Source of the DNA: Rhodocollybia butyracea | Taxonomy: Eukaryota; Basidiomycota; Agaricomycetes; Agaricales; Omphalotaceae | Direction: 5' to 3' | DNA length: 64,000 nt | Assembly: GCA_015501585.1 (NCBI GenBank) | Contig: JADNRY010000165.1 | Coordinates: forward strand, 80,292-144,291 | Position numbers and translations under genes: made by a program | Shown: positions 57,771-64,000 of the stretch, one piece after another | How the letters are laid out: every line of letters begins with the position of its first letter | Numbering within the stretch: position 1 is the stretch's first letter | Notes under the pieces: model-generated | Database searches by the model: none | What the model saw: the letters and a program-made list of their open reading frames with translations, nothing else | What the model was told of the DNA's origin: nothing

Positions 57771-58868
57771 ATGGCCACACTTTCAGCTCTTCTTAATCTT
57801 GGAAGGAACATTCCCCTACTTTCCACTACAAATGCTGATGACTGGAGCAACTGGAAAGAGGATGTTCTGCAAATGGTGCTTAGTGCAGATGGTCAGAGCG
57901 CCAAGATTGCCACAGGGTTGACTTCACGTCCATCAGAGGCTGCTGATGCCAAGGAATGGGATCGACTCAACTCACAGGCTGCGTCCATCATTAAATCCCT
58001 CACTAATCGAGACTGCCGAAACATCTACAAGGATAAGACAAATGCTTCCGAAATCTGGAGTGCACTTGTCTCCTATTTTGAAAAATCATCATTTTCCTCA
58101 CGTTCAGCTACACGTGCTGCCTATCACCGCATTACGCATGATCCACTTAAACCAACCAAAGTCTATCTTGATGCTTTGGATGATATGCGTGCTCGTCTTC
58201 AGGCACTACTCCCTTCCGGTGAAACAATCTCTGATAGTTATCACAAGGATATCATGCTCCAGAACCTTCATTCATCATTCGAGGCCTGGAAAACATCTCT
58301 TCTCGCCCAACCTACTGGCGAGCCCAATCTTAAAACCTGCCGCACTGTTCTTGAGAGTGCTATGGTTTCATTTGACCCTGAGAAGAGAGCCGATGAAATT
58401 TTAGATGGGATTAATAACCCATCTGAACCATCCTCCCGTGTAGAGGCTGCTCATGCTTATGCTACAGCTTTCCGAAAGGGAAGTAAAGGAGGAAGTCGGA
58501 ATGGATCTGGTACTAGGGAAAGTTTTAGTGGTAGAGGGGGAGGAAGAGGGGGAGCTTCCAATGGAAGCGGCCATGAAGATGGACAAGGATTTATAGACAG
58601 TCGCGGAAATCGCTGGTGCGATATGTCTATGGATGGCTGTCACCGTTGTGGAGGTATGTCGCACAAGGCTTCTAACTGTGTCAAGGACATGCCAGAGGAA
58701 GTCAAGCACTGGTGTCTTAACCGCACATATGACACTGCGCACATCACTCACAATCCTCCCAATAACATCTCTTCACATTTCATTGCTCCTATTGATACTT
58801 ATGGTTTTTCTGCTCATCCTACTTGTCCACCCTTTGAAGAGGAGGAGTATATTGATTTTCATGCTTGA
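57771..58868 (+). CDS. Copia-type Gag (copy 2)
   Basis: Intact 365-residue frame. The only difference I see from copy 1 is Arg for Gln in the Gly/Ser linker (GGSRNGSG versus GGSQNGSG). The UBN2-like region and the CHRCGGMSHKASNC zinc knuckle are unchanged. The start at 57771 lies about 140 bp after the LTR. Conservation of the frame in two independent insertions indicates that Gag coding is maintained, so this is not simply a deletion derivative that happened to keep gag. Confidence 0.9.
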   Translation: MATLSALLNLGRNIPLLSTTNADDWSNWKEDVLQMVLSADGQSAKIATGLTSRPSEAADAKEWDRLNSQAASIIKSLTNRDCRNIYKDKTNASEIWSALVSYFEKSSFSSRSATRAAYHRITHDPLKPTKVYLDALDDMRARLQALLPSGETISDSYHKDIMLQNLHSSFEAWKTSLLAQPTGEPNLKTCRTVLESAMVSFDPEKRADEILDGINNPSEPSSRVEAAHAYATAFRKGSKGGSRNGSGTRESFSGRGGGRGGASNGSGHEDGQGFIDSRGNRWCDMSMDGCHRCGGMSHKASNCVKDMPEEVKHWCLNRTYDTAHITHNPPNNISSHFIAPIDTYGFSAHPTCPPFEEEEYIDFHA

Positions 58869-58916
58869 TTATATTTATAGCTTAGGGGGAGCTCTCTTTG
58901 TTTCGCAGAGGGGGAG

Positions 58917-59082
58917 TGTTGGATATTTATCCTGGGCTGCTCAATCGAGGCTGTGGATAAACACATATATACAAATGATGTGTAACTACAACCCTTGATA
59001 ACAATCTAATAGTAGTCTTGAACCGCCATCTCAGAGCCATCTCAGAGCCATCTAAGAGTCTAGGAGTCTTTATTAACCAACA
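58917..59082 (+). repeat. 3' LTR of gag-only copy 2
   Basis: Identical to the 5' LTR at 57464-57629. Confidence 0.95.
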
Positions 59083-60397
59083 AAATCAAACAGATTCAAG
59101 AACATCTCGATGACCTTCAAGAAGCCGTTCAGGTAGCCTTTCGTATGTGATCATCTAGTTATCCTATAAGCCTTGCTTAGCTTTACGTTTAATATCAGAA
59201 TTTCTCAGTGAAGATCAAGTTCACAAACCGCCACCTGTCATTACACCCTCTATGTCCATCTCTAATCCCAACCGTTTTCTTCCTGTTGACAAACCAGACT
59301 TCACTCTTGGTGAGCTTCAGCTACTCTTGTTTTCCTTCTACATACCTGACGTATCCAGACGAAATCCGCAATGCGTTTGCGTCTCCAGATATGTTTATGC
59401 ACCCAGCAACAGCCGCCTCCACTATCTACGCTCAGGCATCAGAGCCTCACACCATCAACTCATGCGCTCCCAAGCTAGAGCCTCTGGACCCGGGCCTATC
59501 CATCATCCCTGCCATCAACTCGTACGCTCCTGAGTCAAAGCCTCTTGCCGCCGGGGTAGCTTCTAGGCCGGGTTCAAGAGCAATGGTTGGAGGGCTTAAG
59601 GCAAAGCAAGTTTCTTATCCTCAAACCATCCCCCAAATTACACCCGGTGGTCGATTTGAAATGCCAGAGTTCCGACCACCCATTCCGCCACAAGCCTCAG
59701 ATAGCATCCCCACCCTTCCTTCTACCACCGCTCCTGTATCTTCTACAGATGCCTTCGTTGTCTTCCTCGGGATTAACAACTCGTCTGGCGTTTTTCGGCA
59801 CTACCAGTCAACCAGCAACTGCGTCGGTGCCGATTCGTTGGTTCCGCTCACCTTTAAAGGCGGAATTATGATGGGCTTCATGAACTTTGATGCTGCCGTG
59901 AAGCACTTCCAGGAGTGCCTTGCGAGCGGCGTTATCAAGCTCTTGAAAGCCCCAGAGACTGCAAAGACGGTGTATATCGTAACAAAGGGGCGTCAGCCAG
60001 GCGTTTATAGGAGACGGTGAGCTACAAGTTTTCCGTTTGCACACGAGTTTTCAAGTCGTTTCTCTTTCCAGAAGGCATCTGCTTGAAGAAGGTTTGGGCT
60101 ATTGAGGAGGTGAGGGTACGTGGTCTGAGGGAGGCGTTGCTGAGGCTATCGCAGTATTCAAACTCTGGGAAGCAATGGGGCTTGTTGAGCGGCTGGCGTG
60201 GAATAGACCTTTTGTCAAAGAAGAGTTTGTTATGTAGGACGCCCCATATGGGCAAATGCAGTTGAATTGTCTTGCCTTGTATCTGAGAAATAAAACCAAC
60301 GCTGATATCTGAACCAAAATTTTCAATTTTTAGAAGATAGAAACTCCAGCGCGTAAGCTGAGTTGCACCGTACGATCGCACACAATCGCCATACTGA

Positions 60398-61052
60398 CTA
60401 TTCCCTACAACTGCTTTTATCGCTACCCAAACTTCCTGCTCCATTCTCTTCTGCTCCGTTCCCTTCAGCATCACCCAGCCCATACTTTCCTTTGCGACAT
60501 TTGTATACCCTTGGCGCGTGAACCCCGCTTGAAATCCAGTGGTCTTGCCATTTCCCAATACGATCCCAGCGGGCTTTGTTCGATCGAGACTCACAATTTC
60601 TACAACAGCTTTTAGTGAACAACGCAGCTTCAATGATCAAGCACACACCTGATATAGTACTTAGCATCCGCAGGCTTTCGACTGTCTTTCGCTTTGGACA
60701 CTTCATCATCAGTCATGGAGGCTCGTTTCCTAGCAGTCGTTATTAAACCTGAGCTCTGAAATGAAGTGAAATGAAGCTGTTTGACTTACGCCGCCATACG
60801 GAGCCGCGCTGCCTCTTGACCTTTTTCACCTTGGCTAAGATTTGTGACAGAGAAGGAGAAGCGATGGTGGGAGTAGACATACATTAGAATACGCCTTTAC
60901 TTTGAATGATAACATGTTTTGAAGGACTGAAGGACATACCGCTGACGATAAATGCGATTGCGGACAGAAGCCTGAACCTTCCGAATTTCAGCCTTTTCCT
61001 GAGATGTAAGTTTGGCTTTCGCAATTGCTGACGCAGTCCGACGTCGAGGCAT
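60398..61052 (-). CDS. Small basic protein, KDZ-neighbourhood type
   Basis: Four exons join in phase: 60940-61052 (starting MPRRRTASAIAKAKLTSQEK), 60790-60834 (GEKGQEAARLRMAA), 60649-60729 (KRASMTDDEVSKAKDSRKPA) and 60398-60599 (NCESRSNKARWDRIGKWQDH, ending SDKSSCRE). Phases decide the frame: another long frame over the last exon (60022-60633) does not fit the upstream exons. The protein is about 146 residues, rich in Arg/Lys with helical segments (EIRKVQASVRNRIYRQR). Repeated basic A-R-Y-R-x-type helices like these occur in Agaricomycete genes near KDZ transposons, from my memory. DNA or RNA binding is a guess. Confidence 0.6.
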
Positions 61053-61457
61053 TGTTGAAAGTTGATGTGTGGACAAAATAGAGGTAATCGGATAGAAATT
61101 GAACTTGGGATAGTGAAAGTCGGGATGAAAGTTAGGTAGGATCAAACGGTGATCGACAGCGCAAATCTGTGTGATCTTTGCCAATTTTATGAATATTTTG
61201 AAAACATTTTTATTGAATCACTCCTTCATCCTCACAGTAAAAATGGTAGAGATGAACTGTAGCTATATGTCTATAAGATGCATCCACAAAATTACAGACT
61301 TCTTACACGCCAGGTGAGACAACTCGCAAGACCATGAGCTCGAGTATGGCTATTGTACGAGTTCGTGAAATTATGTACCTGACCTTGTAACTCAACTTGC
61401 GATGACCACAGGCAAAGAATTTATAGTATTAAATTGACGTTGAACACTACTCGAATG

Positions 61458-63141
61458 CTATGGATCATAATTCAGCAATTCTAAACCAGCCTTCCACATA
61501 TCCTTGCGATAGTCAAGCCACGCCTTAAGCTGTTTGGGATTAGCACACTCTCTAAAGTCCTTGTCTGAACGAAAGCCGTTGTGATACCAGCGAACGTTAC
61601 CTGCAGGAAGAAAGAACGAGAGAGAGTGCCTAACTTCTCCATTTGCAAGCGCTGTGTTGGAGTGCGGGATAGCTGCAGAGGGAACATAGAGAGCGCACCC
61701 GGGAGGAAACTCGATGGCAAGCCTCAGGCTCCAGGCAATAAAGTGGGCACTTCAAGTATGGTCGAACCGTCCACCATTGAAGATAGAACACACCGAACAG
61801 AGCCAATTAGCCCAGTCATAGTGGTAGACAGTTGAGCTGCTATGTAGGTTGAAATGTGCGGCTGGATAGCAGCAGCGATCAAAGGAACGTTGTATTTCGG
61901 GATTATCAACGTCGATAAGTTGCTTATCCAGGTTGCTGTAGACAGTATGGAGTTTGGGGAACAGTGCAAGTAAGCCTCCTACAAACTGGGTGAGGAATGG
62001 TCAGCGGATGAGGAACGGGTCACTCATGGTCAACGTATCGTGCAATTTGTTTGACAACAGGGCTCTCGAGGGCCTTCTTTAGCAGAACAGAGTTGTGAGA
62101 TGACTGCACGTAAGCTCCGGGGTATTTTCGACCGCCGCCAAAGGCATACCCGACTCCGATAGTAGCGTAGCGGCCTCGACGATGGTGAAGAAGAGCTGTA
62201 GTGAGGGCAAGGTTTTGGTAAAGCCATTCCATAAGGCTATGATACTCCTGCATAAGTATATCCCAATCGGAACCTTCAGGAGCAGCGTACAGCCCCATGA
62301 GTCTGTAACCCTCCTTAGTTCTAACGATCCGCGTATGCCTGCGGTATGATTAGCGGTGTTTGAGCAATGCAGAGCTGAATACCTACTTTCCATCCCACTT
62401 AACCAGCTCCAGTCCAGATAATCGGAACACGTCGGGACTAGCAATGATTTTTGGGGAAAAAGACTGGCTGGGGCCGGTCCAGCTATTCTGGCGTTGGAAG
62501 ATGCGAGCGCTAACAACGATGGTAGCAGCCTCCTCGATCCGGCGGCGAACATAGCCCTTGAGAGGAGAGCCAACGGCTTCCATGTTCTCCAGGCGTGCTG
62601 CTGAGCGATTTCGGCGATACGCACTTCGACTCTTTAGCTTGGCCTTTTCTTTTGAAGAGAGACCGATAAAATCCTGGGCCATAGGAATGTGCCGCAAGCT
62701 GAATTGGGTAGTGAGTTCCACGGATAGGTTAGAGAGAGGCAGCAGCACAGGTAGGGCCGACTGAGCACAAGTGATGGCCCGAGGGTTTGAGAGTAACGAC
62801 GGCTGGCTGGCATCGTTGTCATCAACAGGATCAGAAGGCTCAGAATCAAGATAAGCGCTCTGGGCGATGCAAGCTGTAGAAAAAAGGATGGGCGGCTCAA
62901 TATTTTGAAGAACGATATCTGGCGCCCAGGAGTGCGGGCTGTACTCCTTTTTGTTCCTAAGTGTTCGAGGCACCAGCACTGTAAAGCAAAGCGCAGCGTT
63001 AGTTAGTGTGAGTGGCGCAACATACAAACTTCGTGGCCTTAATAAACTTGCCGCCTCCCCACAGCCAAGGTGGCGTTGAGCAAAAGAATGGAAATTTAGA
63101 GACTGACCCAGGTTACTTTCAAAAGACCTTTTTCTCTTCAT
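61458..63141 (-). pseudogene. TET/JBP-like 2-oxoglutarate/Fe(II) dioxygenase with one internal stop
   Basis: Exons: 63030-63141 (MKRKRSFESNLGQ), 62387-62978 (includes SKEKAKLKSRSAYRRNRSAA and VFRLSGLELVKWDG), from 62338 (RTKEGYRLMGLYAAPEGSDW, LLHHRRGRYATIGVGYAFGG), then about 61991-61458. The last exon carries the catalytic pattern: TVYHYDWANW (H-x-D iron ligands, codons at 61815-61823), then AIEFPPGCALYVPSAAIPHS (distal His) and GEVRHSLSFFLPAGNVRWYH (Arg for 2-oxoglutarate). Basidiomycete members of this family oxidise methyl-cytosine or related bases. A TGA at 61752-61754, between the H-x-D and FPPG parts, breaks the frame; a single C-to-T change of CGA would explain it. The intron before the last exon has a weak donor (GTTGAC). 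Confidence 0.75.
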
Positions 63142-63267
63142 GGCAGAAAGCAGAAATAGAAATGAAAGTTTCGAGAGCAACGGGCATCGGCTTTTAAAGT
63201 CACACACAAATTGGATCTCGTGATGCGTGAGATGTGGCTCATCAGCGCTTATCGTGCTCACGCATCA

Positions 63268-64000
63268 ATGTCCAACACAGCGCGAATAAATCGCATTGCT
63301 GCATCTCGTGCTGGTCGTTCTCGCGGCCTTTCCACTCAGGATAGTATTCTCACCAGTCGCCGTCGAATACGTGGACCAGCGCATGGGCTCCAAGGAAGTG
63401 CCAGAGAGCAGCGCAACTCCCGTTCTAGCCGCCCCCGAATTCTTCAAGGGTCCGATATTCGACGCCTGGAACGTCAAGGAGACATCGCGCAAGCAGAATC
63501 TCATGTACTTAGCACGCCGGATGTCATTCTTCAACAGACGTTCGGCACCGGCCACCATAACTATGATATGCCTATGGGCCAAGATTTTGGAGATAGTCGG
63601 CCGGGCGGCGTTTCGGATGATGATGAGGGCTGGGAGGATGAGGTGATGACCCAGGCTGAGCAGCTGCGGGAGGCAATGAGCGAGCAGGGTGGTAAGAAGT
63701 CTGGGCACCGGGACTATAGGACTCGGCGGGATAGGACAGATCTCACATGGAAGAATTTTGAGCAGCAAAAGGCACCCATGGTCCAAGCTTTCATGGCGTG
63801 GCAATATGACCCAAATCCCGCAAACTCCAATGCCGGTACCAGTACAATAGGCGTCACTGCTATTGACATCTTCGGTGCGTTTTAATTAACTCAACAGTGG
63901 CTTCCTCTGCTGATAATAATGATTTCACAGATGGCATGAGCTATCGAGAAATTCCCTGCAGCTCAGAGCAAACCTGGCAGTCAGAGGCACTTCTGAAGGC
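63268..64000 (+). CDS. KDZ-like transposase, N-terminal part (runs off edge)
   Basis: The open frame starts at 63268 (MSNTARINRIAASRAGRSRG; an upstream ATG at 63211 is also possible). It has a basic lead, SGHRDYRTRRDRTDLTWKNF and QQKAPMVQAFMAWQYDP, then an intron, 63875-63930 (GTGCGT...CACAG), joining IDIFDGMSYREIPCSSEQTW in phase. A conserved WxxxxxxLxxxFLxW-type segment followed by DIF/DLF is, from memory, how KDZ transposases of Agaricomycetes begin before their cysteine cluster. The divergent TET/JBP-like gene supports this. The catalytic core would lie beyond 64000. Confidence 0.6.

Larger units (their letters stand above)
57464..59082 (+). mobile_element. Gag-only LTR retrotransposon, copy 2
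   Basis: 1619 bp; LTRs 57464-57629 and 58917-59082 are 166 bp each and, read base by base, identical. Target duplication AAATC (57459-57463, 59083-59087). Primer site GGTTATGGGCCCC at 57630-57642; purine tract GAGGGGGAG before 58917. Nearly identical to copy 1 but with a different duplication, so the two are separate insertions. It lies in a coding exon of the gene at 57191-60020. Confidence 0.95.
57191..60020 (+). pseudogene. Gene interrupted by a gag-only retrotransposon (viroplasmin-like C-terminus)
   Basis: Exons 57191-57221 (MDEDPSIEEE), 57284-57361 (TRHLLSLRVDAAEKVLAGEE) and 57423 onward (EFYVASRALILPE) join in phase. The third exon is split at 57463 by the LTR element and continues at 59088 (KQIQEHLDDLQEAVQ) to about 59142. 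Without the element and one 5-bp duplication the exon is in frame. After an intron (acceptor near 59198 or 59208) the frame runs to 60020: Pro-rich DNA, then AFVVFLGINNSSGVFRHYQS, FKGGIMMGFMNFDAAVKHF and TVYIVTKGRQPGVY. The last parts resemble the RNase H1 N-terminal / viroplasmin fold (GxxxGVY plus FKG...F..A). A donor near 60017 could add a short extra exon to about 60111. Confidence 0.6.

Noticed and set aside
60022..60633. Long minus-strand frame as the last exon of the small basic gene
   Set aside because: It is open for 203 codons, but exon phases from 61052 downward select the other frame ending at 60398, which also begins directly at the intron acceptor.

Overview
The window is nuclear DNA of a filamentous basidiomycete, most likely an Agaricomycete. 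Evidence: short (about 50-60 bp) GT-AG introns split most real reading frames; the mobile elements include Plavaka, KDZ and copia types; TTAGGG-type repeats occur; and the genes include fungal NACHT/NB-ARC STAND proteins, UbiA-type membrane enzymes and a TET/JBP-like dioxygenase. No rRNA, tRNA, operon or CRISPR array was seen. The region is accessory and repeat-rich: few genes look intact, and most are duplicated, decaying or interrupted.

Layout. 1.4-2.9 kb and 27.6-29.1 kb are a segmental duplication carrying two UbiA-family genes; one copy has an extra intron-like insertion. 2.9-8.3, 12.9-19.0 and 25.5-27.4 kb are a mosaic of repeated modules from a single-pass membrane protein family, a small putatively secreted family, and their shared downstream DNA. 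Between them lie two decayed STAND genes on the minus strand: a NACHT-ankyrin gene (8.3-12.0 kb) hit by two different MITEs with clean target-site duplications, and an NB-ARC-TPR gene (19.3-22.1 kb) with about 13 TPR units of 120 bp and several breaks. 23.1-24.9 kb is an hAT-like element with long inverted repeats and an interstitial telomere tract. 29.9-33.1 kb is a 3.2-kb imperfect inverted repeat, followed by a clean small cysteine-rich secreted protein gene at 33.36 kb.

36-50 kb is nested mobile DNA: two copies of a foldback element, a Plavaka transposase with a divergent partner gene (39.8-45.5 kb), and a complete gag-only LTR element (47.4-49.0 kb) inside another inverted-repeat element. 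At 49.5-49.9 kb there are nine hairpins with an almost constant loop and changing, base-paired stems, the least explained structure in the window. 50-54.7 kb has no gene I can support.

54.8-64 kb resembles a KDZ-type transposon neighbourhood: two divergent host-like genes of families widespread in Agaricomycetes, a small basic protein gene, a TET/JBP-like dioxygenase with one in-frame stop, and, divergent from it, the start of a KDZ-like transposase running off the right edge. A second, nearly identical gag-only LTR element sits inside an exon of one of these genes, with identical LTRs and a 5-bp duplication. Precise removal would leave the exon in frame, so the insertion is probably very recent.
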